The position numbers and the translations under genes are program-made. This document shows, piece after piece, positions 1 to 9,133 of a stretch of 64,000 bases of DNA. Each line of letters opens with the position of its first letter. The first letter of the stretch is position 1. Source of the stretch: Chitinispirillaceae bacterium. GTDB taxonomy: Bacteria; Fibrobacterota; Chitinivibrionia; Chitinivibrionales; Chitinispirillaceae. The notes under the pieces are model-generated. The model was not told the DNA's origin, did not search any database, and saw nothing but the letters and a program-made list of their open reading frames with translations. The stretch covers positions 1-64,000 of the forward strand of contig JAFGIW010000158.1 of assembly GCA_016929415.1 (NCBI GenBank), in the 5' to 3' direction.

Positions 1-3
1 GCG

Positions 4-87
4 CTGTTTCCATTGTACCGTTTTGTCACTACGTTCCTTAAACGTAAGGAGTCCAGTGCTATTGCACTGTTTCCATTGTACCGTTTT
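4..87. repeat. 21-bp direct repeat at 63-bp spacing
   Basis: The 21-base string CTGTTTCCATTGTACCGTTTT occurs at 4-24 and again at 67-87, a period of exactly 63 bases. The second copy encodes the last codons of the lipoprotein gene on the minus strand, and the first lies just past its stop in the same frame. A small hairpin (CCTTA-AACG-TAAGG) sits between the copies. It looks like an in-frame duplication of the 3' end of the gene, but the edge of the window hides what lies beyond. Confidence 0.6.
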
Positions 88-2260
88 CGTCGGTCTTGAT
101 GAGAAGGATGTCATAATCTCCTGAACCGGATAATTCGCCTTCTCCTATAAGAACGAACCCCCCATCAGTGGTACGCTGCAAGGAGGTTCCAAAACCCTGC
201 TCGAACGTTTTTGTCAGCTCAGTATTCCCATTGGCATCCGTTTTGACGAGGTAGCTATAAATCAATCCATATTTGGACCAGGCACACGCAGTAAGAACAA
301 ACCCCCCATCAGTGGTCTGCTGCACGGCGGAATGTCCCCAGTCGCATTTACCGACACTTTTTGTCCACACCACATTCCCATCGGCATCAGTTTTAATAAG
401 AAATGTACCGGTTGCAGTGTCCGCCGTAATAATAAGCCCTTCAGCCGTAATAATAAACCCCTCATCAGTAGTCTGTTGCACGGAGTGCCCATAACAGTTA
501 AAAGAAGAATTGGCCCCCCCGAACGTTTTTGTCCACACAGTATCTCCATTAGCATCCATTTTGATCAGATCGAAAGCTTGTGACTTTTCCATTAGAAGAA
601 CCATACCCCCATCGGTAGTCTGTTGCGGAGTGCTCCTCATAGCAGAATAGGAAGAATCGGTCCCCCAGAACGTTTTTGTCCACATTACATTCCCAATAAC
701 ATCCGTTTTGATGAGATAGACTGCTCCTCCTCCAGAAAAAATAACAACAAGTCCCCCATCATTGGTCTGTTGCACGGAGGGCTCGACGCCTACCCCGAAT
801 GCTTTTGTCCACGCAGCATTCCCTTCGGCATCCGTTTTAATGAGGTAGACATCGGATAGTGCTCCCCGTGGAGAAGTTTCCCCTGCAATAACAAACCCCC
901 CGTCACTGGTCTGCTGCACGGATTTCCCGCGGCCTCCCCCGAATGTTTTAGTCCACACCGCATTCCCTTCGGCATCCGTTTTAATGAGGTAGACATACGA
1001 CGAGTCTCCCACGGAAGAAGAAGTAGACCCGGTAATAACAAACCCCCCGTCGGTTGTCTGCTGTACGGAAAGCCCGTAATCATCACCACTCCCCCCGACC
1101 GCTTTTTGAAAAGTAATCACCCTGATGAAAACCCCCTCCACCGTCGCATCCCCGTCCTCTAAAGTCACCGTCGTAGTCGCTTTGAACGAATCTGCGATTA
1201 CTGCATTACCGCTTGTCACCCTCCATACGGAAAAACGGTTTCCCGTATCAGGCGTTGCGGTTATGGCGTGCGGTACTCCCCGCGCCATTGAATCCGATCC
1301 GCTCACTGTTCCGTTGCCGTCGGCCGTAACGGTCAATACGTATTGTTTCTCCGCCCATTGCGCGTAAAGTGTAACTTTATTCTCCCCCTTCTCCAACGTA
1401 TCGCCCGCCGCATAGGAGGTGCCGCTGCCGTCCTCCCGGGTATTCCACCCGGTAAAAATGAATCCGGCTCTCGTCAGATTTCCGGCATTCCCGGTAACGA
1501 CCAGTTTTTCACCGGTCTCATACCAATTGCCGTCCTCCGGTCCGGTTCCCGCAGTGTTTCCATTGCCGTCATAGACGACACGATAGGCTGCTGGAACAAG
1601 CGTATCGATATCGGCGGTCGTTCCCGGAGTTGTCGTCACCTTCACGGTATCATACGAGGTGTCGCTTCGGACGGTTATGAATTGCAATATATGTTTTCCC
1701 TGCGGCAGATTTTCAAGCAGGAAACCGCCGTCGGCATCAGCCTTCGCATACGCATCCAGGCCGAAAACTTTAACGAACACTTCAACGGATTCGGTGACGG
1801 GTTGCAACGTTCCCCGTATCGCACCCGGCGGTTTGAGCGTGACGTTGAAATCGTGGATGAGGCTGCTGTCGGTGTTGTCGAAATACAAAGAAGAATCGAT
1901 CTCCATGTTGCCGATGAATGCGCAGTTGTTGCTGTCGTCGCGTGCTTCGATGATATATCTTCCTTCGGGAATCGAATCTTTCTTATGAAAGCTGAAATAC
2001 CCGTTATGGTCGGTACGGGTTGACCACACATAAAATCCATTTTCGGTGATGCGTTTGCTCAGTAGCTTGATATCAGGGAGATAGTCGGATGGCCTCACGG
2101 TAACGGTTGCGTCGACTGCCGGGTTGCCCCGGGTATCAACCACGGTGCCCGAGATCAGCGGTCGGTCCCCAACCTCGGATCCGGTTCCGCCACTGTTCAT
2201 CATGCATGAAACGATCATTACCACCAGGATAAGCGGAAGGAATTGTATCGCGGCTTTCAT
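59..2260 (-). CDS. Lipoprotein with carboxypeptidase-regulatory-like domain and 7-blade propeller repeats
   Basis: A 733-residue exported lipoprotein of unknown role. The N-terminus is a lipoprotein signal (hydrophobic [13 protein letters not shown], acceptor Cys19). A carboxypeptidase regulatory-like Ig domain follows (about 30-130), then a Listeria/Bacteroides-type repeat region ([34 protein letters not shown]). The C-terminal half holds seven repeats of the form [12 protein letters not shown] followed by LIKTDAEGN and WTKTFGG, which should form one propeller. I chose the ATG at 2260 because it has an AAAGGAGC ribosome site and starts the signal peptide; upstream extension would run into the neighbouring gene. 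It lies 16 bases after the TIGR02147 gene and is probably its co-transcribed partner. The last blade ends early. Confidence 0.85.
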   Translation of the reverse strand: MKAAIQFLPLILVVMIVSCMMNSGGTGSEVGDRPLISGTVVDTRGNPAVDATVTVRPSDYLPDIKLLSKRITENGFYVWSTRTDHNGYFSFHKKDSIPEGRYIIEARDDSNNCAFIGNMEIDSSLYFDNTDSSLIHDFNVTLKPPGAIRGTLQPVTESVEVFVKVFGLDAYAKADADGGFLLENLPQGKHILQFITVRSDTSYDTVKVTTTPGTTADIDTLVPAAYRVVYDGNGNTAGTGPEDGNWYETGEKLVVTGNAGNLTRAGFIFTGWNTREDGSGTSYAAGDTLEKGENKVTLYAQWAEKQYVLTVTADGNGTVSGSDSMARGVPHAITATPDTGNRFSVWRVTSGNAVIADSFKATTTVTLEDGDATVEGVFIRVITFQKAVGGSGDDYGLSVQQTTDGGFVITGSTSSSVGDSSYVYLIKTDAEGNAVWTKTFGGGRGKSVQQTSDGGFVIAGETSPRGALSDVYLIKTDAEGNAAWTKAFGVGVEPSVQQTNDGGLVVIFSGGGAVYLIKTDVIGNVMWTKTFWGTDSSYSAMRSTPQQTTDGGMVLLMEKSQAFDLIKMDANGDTVWTKTFGGANSSFNCYGHSVQQTTDEGFIITAEGLIITADTATGTFLIKTDADGNVVWTKSVGKCDWGHSAVQQTTDGGFVLTACAWSKYGLIYSYLVKTDANGNTELTKTFEQGFGTSLQRTTDGGFVLIGEGELSGSGDYDILLIKTDENGTMETVQ

Positions 2261-2276
2261 CGTTGTAAGAGCTCCT

Positions 2277-3140
2277 TTATTCGGTTTTGATATCTTTTGA
2301 CAATGGAACGAAAATGAGCTGGTACAAGTACGCACGGTCGGGTTTCTCTTCGTCCTCCACGAGCGTATTGATTTTATTCTTGAATTCATCGGTGTCGCTG
2401 CAAATCTTTTCGTAGGTTTTCCTGGAAATGCCGATAACATGCGACGAAACCTTCTGCGGCCCGGAGGCATTGTCCGTTAATGCATGTTCCGCCACCTTCA
2501 TATATTGTAAATGAAAGCGCTTTTTATCGTCTGGGAGAAAATCGTCGCTTGTTTTTATGTTTTTTTCGGTACTTATTGTGTAGATTCCGTCACTCCCTTT
2601 TTCGACGAATCCCAAACGTTCAAGCAATGCAATTGATTTTTTTGTCTGGGATTTGGTAATCGGCAGGAGCAATTTGCTGCCAAGCCGTACATATTCTTCT
2701 TTGGATTGAGCGAAGATATCGATGAGCGCCCGAATGGCGCTGTGATACCACTCGGAATAGTACTCTTTCCTGTCTTTATCGATCATCTGTATTTTAGCAT
2801 CGTTCCTGTTGATGATTCGTTGCCGCATTTTCTCGAAGAAATGAATTTCTTTTTCGTGGCTTGCCTGAGATAAAGCGACGATGCATCTGAAATATTCCGC
2901 TTCCTGTTCCGAGTGTCCGAGCGCGTTTGAAAGTTGTAGACAGTGGATGGTCGAGAGCGTTGTGTTCTCATTATTGAATATCCTTGAAACAATCGCACCG
3001 CCACTGAAACCGCCTTCACGCGCCAAAAAACCATACGAAAACGTCGCGGGATTTGCGCTCTTGTTTTCCTTATAATAGTCCCTAAGATACTTATGGAACT
3101 TACTATATTTATAGATATCGACTTTAATTAAATTGAGCAT
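2277..3140 (-). CDS. TIGR02147 family protein (Fibrobacterota-type)
   Basis: A 287-residue cytoplasmic protein recognised as TIGR02147, a family first seen in Fibrobacter and expanded there. The N-terminal part ([43 protein letters not shown]) has the layout of a helix-turn-helix domain. The C-terminal part carries the conserved [13 protein letters not shown] segment and a helical end. No enzyme motif is visible. The family often sits beside exported lipoproteins, as here, and a role in controlling the neighbour is plausible but not shown. The start at 3140 follows GGTAAAGGCGC, a weak ribosome site. A 7-bp inverted repeat upstream (3216-3235) may be an operator. Confidence 0.85.
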   Translation of the reverse strand: MLNLIKVDIYKYSKFHKYLRDYYKENKSANPATFSYGFLAREGGFSGGAIVSRIFNNENTTLSTIHCLQLSNALGHSEQEAEYFRCIVALSQASHEKEIHFFEKMRQRIINRNDAKIQMIDKDRKEYYSEWYHSAIRALIDIFAQSKEEYVRLGSKLLLPITKSQTKKSIALLERLGFVEKGSDGIYTISTEKNIKTSDDFLPDDKKRFHLQYMKVAEHALTDNASGPQKVSSHVIGISRKTYEKICSDTDEFKNKINTLVEDEEKPDRAYLYQLIFVPLSKDIKTE

Positions 3141-3460
3141 GGTAGCGCCTTTACCTTAAAAAATAGAATGATAAAAGCGAATATTCAACCTCTGAAGAGA
3201 CAACGAGAGAAGATAGTGTTACATGTCTGTAACACGAAACAGGTTGTTCATATGAAGCGGTATCCATTGTCTTATATTAATGGATCCGCTGCCGAAATCG
3301 AAATATCAGGTTTATTCGTCAAGGGCCCATGCAGTGAATGCCTCGTTTAGAACAAATTTTAAACACCAATTCCCCGAGGGATTCAGGCGCCGCGGTGAGC
3401 GGAGTCGAACCGGGGCGTTGACGGCGATTCAGTTTTGAATTATTCTTGAAAGAAAGAAAT
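3141..3460. other. Divergent intergenic region
   Basis: These 320 bases separate the minus-strand TIGR02147 operon from the plus-strand glycoside hydrolase and must contain both promoters. Apart from the inverted repeat at 3216-3235 I see no gene and no clear sigma-70 boxes. Confidence 0.6.
3216..3235. promoter_or_regulatory. Inverted repeat, candidate operator
   Basis: GTGTTAC at 3216-3222 and GTAACAC at 3229-3235 form a perfect 7-bp inverted repeat with a 6-base spacer. It lies about 80 bases upstream of the TIGR02147 start in the divergent region, with no T-run, so an operator is more likely than a terminator. The binding protein is unknown. Confidence 0.4.
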
Positions 3461-5164
3461 ATGAAACGATTGTATCCTATTTTACTCTTCTTGTTCGTAA
3501 TCATTGGTAATCCTTACGCTCTCGACCTGATCGACCGGCCCACAAAAGGTACGCAATACGAAACGCTCGTTTTCCGATTCGCGGAGAACCTGAAATCCGA
3601 CAATCCGTTCGACCTGGAAACGAACCAGGTCGAGCTGCTCATCAGGCGGCCCGATTCATCGCGACAAATTCTTTCATTTTTCTATGACGGGCTGAACGCG
3701 AAGAACGTTGAACAGTGGGAGGCGCGCTTCGCGCCGAAGCGGCCGGGCCCTCATCACTTTACTTTTCGCGTCAACGGAACCACGCACGCACGGTTCAGCA
3801 TACGGGTCAGCGCGAACAACCGGAAAAGGCAGGGAGGGCTCACGCTGTCGGACCGGCGCGGGATTTTTCACTATGAAAGCGGGGAGGCGTTCCGCGGCAT
3901 CGGCGTCAACGTCTGCTGGGCCGACGATTATGAATACTATTTCAAAAAAATGCAGGCTTCACACATGAATGCCACGCGAATCTGGCTTTGCCCGTGGCAC
4001 CTGCCGTTCGAGTGGTCGGGAACGGAACTGGGCCGTTACAATCTGGAATCGGCGCGGCGGCTGGATACCATACTGCAGCTGGCCGGTAACCACGGTATCC
4101 GTGCGGTCCTCTGCGTGGATTATCACGGAGTCGGCCAGAAGGCGCAGGGATTCTTCAGGGAGAACCGGTGGCGGGAGAATCCCTACAATGCAGTCAATGG
4201 CGGCCCCTGCGGGGATGCGGCCGCCCTTTTCACTGACTCGACCGCGAAATCGTATCAAAAGAAAAAATACAAATACATCGTCTCGCGCTACGGCCACAGC
4301 CCGAATATCCTCGCGTGGGAATTCTTCAATGAGGCGGATATAATGGCGGGAAAAGCCGTTCCGGTGAACCGGTGGCATGTAGGGATGGCCGATTACGTCA
4401 AATCAATCGACGTGCACCACCGGCTCCTTTCGAGCAGCTCGACAAGAGGCTATGTTGAAAAACTCGTGGATGCGTTCCGTTCTCCCGCAATGGATTTCGT
4501 CATGTTCCACGACTACAACATGCTGGATGTCGCCCCGCATCTCATCAATCTGGTCGAACTGGGGGCTGAATTCTACAACAAGCCGGTCGTCATCGGGGAG
4601 TTCGGCATAGAGTACCGCGGCGGCGAACTGACCGCCGCGTCCGATCCCGAACATATCGGCCTGCATAACGGCATCTGGGCCGGGCTTTTCGGCGAAACGC
4701 CGCTGCTGCCCATGAGTTGGTGGTGGGATTCCTATATCGACAAACTGGATCTCTGGCCTCAGTTCGTCAATCTTTCCCGGTTCGCGGACTCCCTGGATTT
4801 CAACGCGAAGCCGCTGGTTTTCAAGACATTGACTTCCGGCTTTCAGGAACAATTTCCACGGTCTAAAGTTTCATGCATCATTCAATGGATGAACGCCGGC
4901 AACAGGCATGCGCTCTGGTTTAAAAGCGGCAATTATCTGTGGTCGGCGAAAACTACGGCCATAAAACTCGTTAAGATAGATTCGTTTACGCAGAAGGTCC
5001 CGGGGGTCGGACCCGGAAAATATGCGGTTTCGTGGTACGATCCGCAGACAGGAGTGTTTACCGGTAAAGCAATGGAGACCACGGTTGATGAAGATGGGAA
5101 ACTGACCCTTTCGGTCCCTTCTTTTTTTAAAGATCTTGCCTGTCTGGTTGTACCTGAAAAGTAG
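3461..5164 (+). CDS. Secreted glycoside hydrolase with DUF5060-like N-terminal domain
   Basis: A 567-residue exported clan-A (TIM-barrel) glycoside hydrolase; the substrate cannot be read from sequence. A signal peptide (KRLYPILLFLFVIIGNPYA) is followed by an Ig-like domain of the DUF5060 type (about 25-120) and a barrel from about 130. The likely acid/base is Glu291 in WEFFNEADI and the nucleophile Glu380 in VVIGEFGIEY. The motif MSWWWDSYID is typical of DUF5060-linked hydrolases. A C-terminal beta domain ends the protein, with no obvious sorting tail. I chose the ATG at 3461 over an in-frame TTG 15 bases upstream because it begins the signal peptide. It precedes a second secreted hydrolase by about 100 bases. 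Confidence 0.82.
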   Translation: MKRLYPILLFLFVIIGNPYALDLIDRPTKGTQYETLVFRFAENLKSDNPFDLETNQVELLIRRPDSSRQILSFFYDGLNAKNVEQWEARFAPKRPGPHHFTFRVNGTTHARFSIRVSANNRKRQGGLTLSDRRGIFHYESGEAFRGIGVNVCWADDYEYYFKKMQASHMNATRIWLCPWHLPFEWSGTELGRYNLESARRLDTILQLAGNHGIRAVLCVDYHGVGQKAQGFFRENRWRENPYNAVNGGPCGDAAALFTDSTAKSYQKKKYKYIVSRYGHSPNILAWEFFNEADIMAGKAVPVNRWHVGMADYVKSIDVHHRLLSSSSTRGYVEKLVDAFRSPAMDFVMFHDYNMLDVAPHLINLVELGAEFYNKPVVIGEFGIEYRGGELTAASDPEHIGLHNGIWAGLFGETPLLPMSWWWDSYIDKLDLWPQFVNLSRFADSLDFNAKPLVFKTLTSGFQEQFPRSKVSCIIQWMNAGNRHALWFKSGNYLWSAKTTAIKLVKIDSFTQKVPGVGPGKYAVSWYDPQTGVFTGKAMETTVDEDGKLTLSVPSFFKDLACLVVPEK

Positions 5165-5262
5165 TCCGTGGCAAGCATGGGTGATTAAAATTTTGTTGAT
5201 GCCAATTTACTGTATTGGTTTAACACTGACGGCTGTGCCGCATGTTTGATGGAGTTGAAATT

Positions 5263-6963
5263 GTGAAAATCTGCATGGGGAACCGGATGCATCGCACCAT
5301 ACGGGCGGGCATATGCTTTCTCATTTTCTGCTTCGCGCAGACCTTCGGTGGTACGGTTATCATCGATCCCGGAGTTAAATACCAGTACTTTGAAGGCTGG
5401 GGTACGAGCCTGTGCTGGTGGGCTCATCAGGAAGGAGGCGGCAGTCAAGCATATCTGGATAGAATAGCCGATGTGTTGATGGATCCTGATTCCGGACTCG
5501 GCTACAGCATTTTCAGGTATAATATCGGCGGCGGTGATCAGCCGGGGCACACCGACATTCCGGCAGACAGGGCAGTTCCCGGGTATAAGCCGACCGAAAC
5601 CGGTCCTTACGATTGGACGGCGGACCGGAATCAGCGGAACATTGTCGCGGCTCTGGCGGCAAAAGGGAAAAAAATAAATCAGGAAATCATCTGGGAAGCG
5701 TTTTCCAATTCTCCTCCCTGGTGGATGACCGTGTCCGGATGTGCCGGCGGGAATTCAACCTGTGCGGACAACCTGAAGAGCGCTTATTTCGGCACCTTCG
5801 CCGATTATCTGACCGAAGTCATCAAACACTTCAGAGACAGCCTGGGTGTCACCTTCCGCACGGTTGATCCGTTCAATGAGCCGAGCGCGGGCTGGTGGTG
5901 CGGGGATAATAAACAGGAAGGGTGCAATTTCAAGAAGGAACAGCCGAGAATGGTGAAGGAGCTCGGTAAAAGACTGGTCGCCAAGGGGCTTTTTCCCATC
6001 ACGAGTATCAGCGTTGCCGATGAAAATTCCATAAACACGGCGGTCGGCGGCATCAAGACGTATGACGACAGCTCTCTTTCGTATATATCACAGATAAACA
6101 CTCATGGTTACAGTGGAAGGAGCAAAACAAATTTCGCCGCCTTTGCCGCGCTTGCGACTTCCAGGAAAAAAATAGTGTGGATGTCCGAATCGGGACCCTT
6201 GAGCGGAACGGGCGGGCAGGACATCGCCATGTTTATGGCGCAGAATATTATCGAGGATTTGAGATATATGAAAGTTTCCGCCTGGTTGGACTGGCAATCG
6301 TACGCCGGCGGCGGTACGTGGGAAACCATCAGAGTAGACAAGAACAGACTTGCAATCATCCCCGCACGAAGGTGCTATATGCAGGCGGCGTTCGGCAGGT
6401 TTATCCGGCCGGGCTCTCAAATAATCGAAAGTAACGATTCGAACACCATCGCCGCGGTGGTTCCGCGAACGGGTAATCTGGTTGTTGTCGTTCGCAACGG
6501 CGGCACCTCGAGCGTCAATTATACCTTCGACCTTTCCAGGGTCGACCGGTTGCCGTCCGTGGTGCGCGTACATCAGTACCTTGTTTCGGCGTATAAGACG
6601 CTTTCGAAACTTCCCGATATCGCGATTTCGGATAAGCAATTCGCCCTTGTTGCTCCGGCCCGGTCAATTACCAGTTGCGTTGTTCCCGGAGTGATCGACT
6701 CAACAACAACCGCCGCGGAGACCGTGAAGGAAAAACACTCCGTTTATCGCTCCGCGCCGGCGGGGGTGAGGCTTCATTTCGGCGGCGTTGTGTCCAATGG
6801 TGCAATAACGCCGCCGGAGCATGCGACCGGGCTGGAAATCTATTCTTTGCAAGGGAAAAGACTTGTCCGGATCCCGGTCGGCGGCAACGGGACGGTGAAC
6901 CTTGGCGCCCTGTTTTCGTCATTACCTTCGTCGGGAGTTTATTATGTAAAGTATTTCCCTTAA
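5263..6963 (+). CDS. Secreted GH30-like hydrolase, probable endo-beta-1,6-galactanase, with C-terminal sorting tail
   Basis: A 566-residue exported enzyme that resembles GH30 endo-beta-1,6-galactanases. Family-typical motifs are YQYFEGWGTSLCWWA, WEAFSNSPPWWM, DPFNEPSAGWW (acid/base Glu206) and VWMSESGPLSG (nucleophile Glu309). The barrel is followed by a beta-sandwich and a tail of about 60 residues (GLEIYSLQGKRLVRI, LPSSGVYYVKY) like those of type IX secretion substrates. The start is uncertain: the GTG at 5263 has GGAG 8 bases upstream, while ATG codons at 5242 and 5287 are also possible; all keep a signal peptide (IRAGICFLIFCFAQTFG). With the preceding hydrolase it suggests attack on plant or algal side-chain polysaccharides. 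The 1,6-galactan specificity is inferred from motif resemblance only. Confidence 0.8.
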   Translation: MKICMGNRMHRTIRAGICFLIFCFAQTFGGTVIIDPGVKYQYFEGWGTSLCWWAHQEGGGSQAYLDRIADVLMDPDSGLGYSIFRYNIGGGDQPGHTDIPADRAVPGYKPTETGPYDWTADRNQRNIVAALAAKGKKINQEIIWEAFSNSPPWWMTVSGCAGGNSTCADNLKSAYFGTFADYLTEVIKHFRDSLGVTFRTVDPFNEPSAGWWCGDNKQEGCNFKKEQPRMVKELGKRLVAKGLFPITSISVADENSINTAVGGIKTYDDSSLSYISQINTHGYSGRSKTNFAAFAALATSRKKIVWMSESGPLSGTGGQDIAMFMAQNIIEDLRYMKVSAWLDWQSYAGGGTWETIRVDKNRLAIIPARRCYMQAAFGRFIRPGSQIIESNDSNTIAAVVPRTGNLVVVVRNGGTSSVNYTFDLSRVDRLPSVVRVHQYLVSAYKTLSKLPDIAISDKQFALVAPARSITSCVVPGVIDSTTTAAETVKEKHSVYRSAPAGVRLHFGGVVSNGAITPPEHATGLEIYSLQGKRLVRIPVGGNGTVNLGALFSSLPSSGVYYVKYFP

Positions 6964-7241
6964 TACGCGATGACATCGGGCGCAGGGGAGGGATGTACGT
7001 CCGGAAAACCGGGAGGGAATCGGAACCTCAAATAGCGTTGCCTTATATCCGATCCGTTACGTCCGTTGTTTTTACCATCATCGGAGATTTATTTTTAATC
7101 CGCATATAAAGTCGAAACTGCTGTTCAGCAATCCGGATTCATATAAAAAGAGCTGATGGATTAATGTATTGCCGGAATACGATTGAGGTTTCCGGAAAAT
7201 CAAAACGCCTGTCGGCTTTCGAACATAAAGGGGAGTGACAA

Positions 7242-8405
7242 ATGCGTATTGCAATGCTTGCATGGGAATCCCTGCATTCAATCGCCGCCGGAGGAGTTGC
7301 GGTACATGTGACCGAACTTGCGGCGGCGCTCGAGCGAAAGGGCCATGAAGTTCATGTGTTTACACGGATGGCCTGGTCCGGGCAATGGCAGTATGAGCGC
7401 ATTCACGGCGTTCATTATCACCGGATCCCTTATTCCGGATGTCCGGATATCGTCGATGACAGCAACGCCATGTGCCGCTCGTTCGTCAATTCGGTGTTTC
7501 ATGTCGAAGACTATATGGGTGCGCACTTCGATATCGTCCATGCGCACGATTGGATGGCCTCGAATGCAATGGTATGGATTAAGCAGGGCCGCGGCCGCAA
7601 GGGGATCCTGACCCTCCATTCCACCGAATACGGCCGTTGCGGTAATAATTTCTACGGCGGTCGTTCACAACGCATCATGGATCATGAACGTCACGGCACG
7701 TTCTGCGCCGACAGGGTGATCACCGTTTCATGGGCATTAAGGAACGAAATCAAATGGATATATAATGTGCCGGATTGGAAGGCATGCATGGTGTATAACG
7801 GCATTTCCTATTCAGGTTTTGACGGATATATCGATCCGGGAGGAATAAAGGCTGATTACCATATCGGTCCGATGGACCCGACGGTGTTGTTCGTCGGAAG
7901 GATGACGCTCCAGAAGGGTCCCGACCTGCTCGTGGATGCGATACCCTATGTCTTGCGCTATTACCCGAATGCAAAGTTCATTTTTACCGGGGAAGGGGAT
8001 ATGCGCGGTCACGTTGAAAGGCGGGCGAGGGATCGCGGCGTGGGCCATGCATGCAGGTTCTACGGCACGATGGGTCGCGGCCAGCTCCTCGATTTATATA
8101 AGTCGTGCGAATGTGTATGTGTTCCCAGCCGCAACGAACCGTTCGGCATCGTCGTGCTTGAAGCATGGGCTGCGGGTAAACCCGTGGTGGCAACGATGAA
8201 CGGCGGACCGTCGGAGTTTGTATGGCATGATGTCAATGGCTATAGAATATATCCCATCCCGGATTCGATCGCATGGGGTATCGGGACGCTGTTCAATAAT
8301 TTCGAGCACGGCCGCTGGATGGGCGCCAATGGACGTAAAACCGTCGAAACCGCATTTTCATGGGATACTATTGCAGGTCATACGCATGGTGTTTACATAA
8401 GCTGA
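7242..8405 (+). CDS. GT4-family glycosyltransferase (glycogen-synthase-like)
   Basis: A 387-residue cytoplasmic GT-B glycosyltransferase. The N-terminal domain carries the donor/acceptor loop AAGGVAVHVTELAAAL and the motif FDIVHAHDWMAS. The C-terminal domain has TVLFVGRMTLQKGPDLLVDA and the nucleotide-sugar site PSRNEPFGIVVLEAWAAGKPVV, with the conserved E-x7-E. A good ribosome site (AAGGGGAG) precedes the ATG. The protein stops soon after the last conserved segment (FSWDTIAG), about 10-20 residues shorter than similar proteins, so the end may be slightly eroded. It may act in glycogen or surface polysaccharide synthesis. It stands alone, followed by a broken gene. Confidence 0.82.
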   Translation: MRIAMLAWESLHSIAAGGVAVHVTELAAALERKGHEVHVFTRMAWSGQWQYERIHGVHYHRIPYSGCPDIVDDSNAMCRSFVNSVFHVEDYMGAHFDIVHAHDWMASNAMVWIKQGRGRKGILTLHSTEYGRCGNNFYGGRSQRIMDHERHGTFCADRVITVSWALRNEIKWIYNVPDWKACMVYNGISYSGFDGYIDPGGIKADYHIGPMDPTVLFVGRMTLQKGPDLLVDAIPYVLRYYPNAKFIFTGEGDMRGHVERRARDRGVGHACRFYGTMGRGQLLDLYKSCECVCVPSRNEPFGIVVLEAWAAGKPVVATMNGGPSEFVWHDVNGYRIYPIPDSIAWGIGTLFNNFEHGRWMGANGRKTVETAFSWDTIAGHTHGVYIS

Positions 8406-8527
8406 TCGGAACGTCCAACCGCCGGTTCAACCCTGAAGGCTTCGCCGCAGACTGACCGGCTAACGATGGTTCTCGACTTGTGACAAACCGACGGTCGCCA
8501 TCCGCAGGAAAAAAATATAGTTGAGGG

Positions 8528-8863
8528 GAACAAACGGGCGCGTTAGTGGTAGTGGGCGCAGGAATCGGCGGCATGCAGGCATCATTAGACCTCGCTAATG
8601 CCGGCTACAAGGTTTATCTTGTCGAAAGAGGACCGGCTATAGGCGGGGTGATGGCTCAGCTCGACAAGACGTTTCCCACCAATGACTGCGCGATGTGTAC
8701 GCTGGCTCCCCGCATGGTGGAATGCGGAAACCATCTCAATATAGAGAAGCTGACATACTCCGAAGTAGAAGACATAACGGGTGAGCCTGGTGCATTCACG
8801 GTGAGAGTACGAAAAAAAGATCGGTCGGTCGACGAATCCAAGTGTACTGGTTGCGGGACGTGA
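8528..8863 (+). pseudogene. N-terminal remnant of heterodisulfide-reductase subunit A (HdrA-like)
   Basis: About 110 codons match the start of the HdrA flavoprotein: the FAD site LVVVGAGIGGMQASLDLA, then YLVERGPAIGGVMAQLD and KTFPTNDCAMCTLAPRMVE. The frame ends with a TGA inside the first ferredoxin motif (KCTGCGT, where CTGCGxC would continue), so the iron-sulfur and remaining flavin domains, several hundred residues, are missing. No good start codon or ribosome site precedes it; the first in-frame GTG lies inside the FAD motif. It is therefore a broken gene. HdrA proteins take part in flavin-based electron bifurcation, which would fit the adjoining ferredoxin-type complex. Confidence 0.8.
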
Positions 8864-8864
8864 A

Positions 8865-9040
8865 TTTGTTGTAATTTATTGATTGTCAAAAAGATAAACC
8901 GCCGTCGGAATTCGCAGATGATAAGCAAATGTCGTGCATGGATTTAAGGTTACACCCGGTTTTTTAAACTGCTTGCATCGCTCGCAATTGTTTTAACGAT
9001 CTCTTTTGAGCGGCGATGAAATATTATTTTGTTGTAATTT
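8865..9040. repeat. 13-bp direct repeats flanking 150 bases next to the HdrA break
   Basis: TTTGTTGTAATTT occurs at 8865-8877, directly after the premature stop of the HdrA remnant, and again at 9028-9040. The 150 bases between are AT-rich and hold no gene. The pair may be the footprint of a deletion or of a departed element, or a chance repeat in AT-rich DNA. Confidence 0.4.
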
Positions 9041-9056
9041 GTGAAATATTTATTTA
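9039..9056 (+). promoter_or_regulatory. Possible Rex operator upstream of rex
   Basis: The 18 bases TTGTGAAATATTTATTTA match the left 13 positions of the usual Rex site (TTGTGAAATATTTCACAA); the right arm is degenerate. It lies about 80 bases upstream of the chosen rex start, where autoregulation would be expected. The match is by eye and AT-rich DNA can give it by chance. Confidence 0.4.
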
Positions 9057-9133
9057 TTTTAATATATCTTTTTTGCCGAGCATGTAACCGATGGTGCGTA
9101 TGGGTCAACGTGTTTAAAATATGTCTTTGCGAA

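Noticed and set aside
2261-2470. N-terminal extension of the first lipoprotein by 70 codons
   Set aside because: It overlaps the TIGR02147 gene, has no ribosome site, and hides the lipoprotein signal that begins at 2260.
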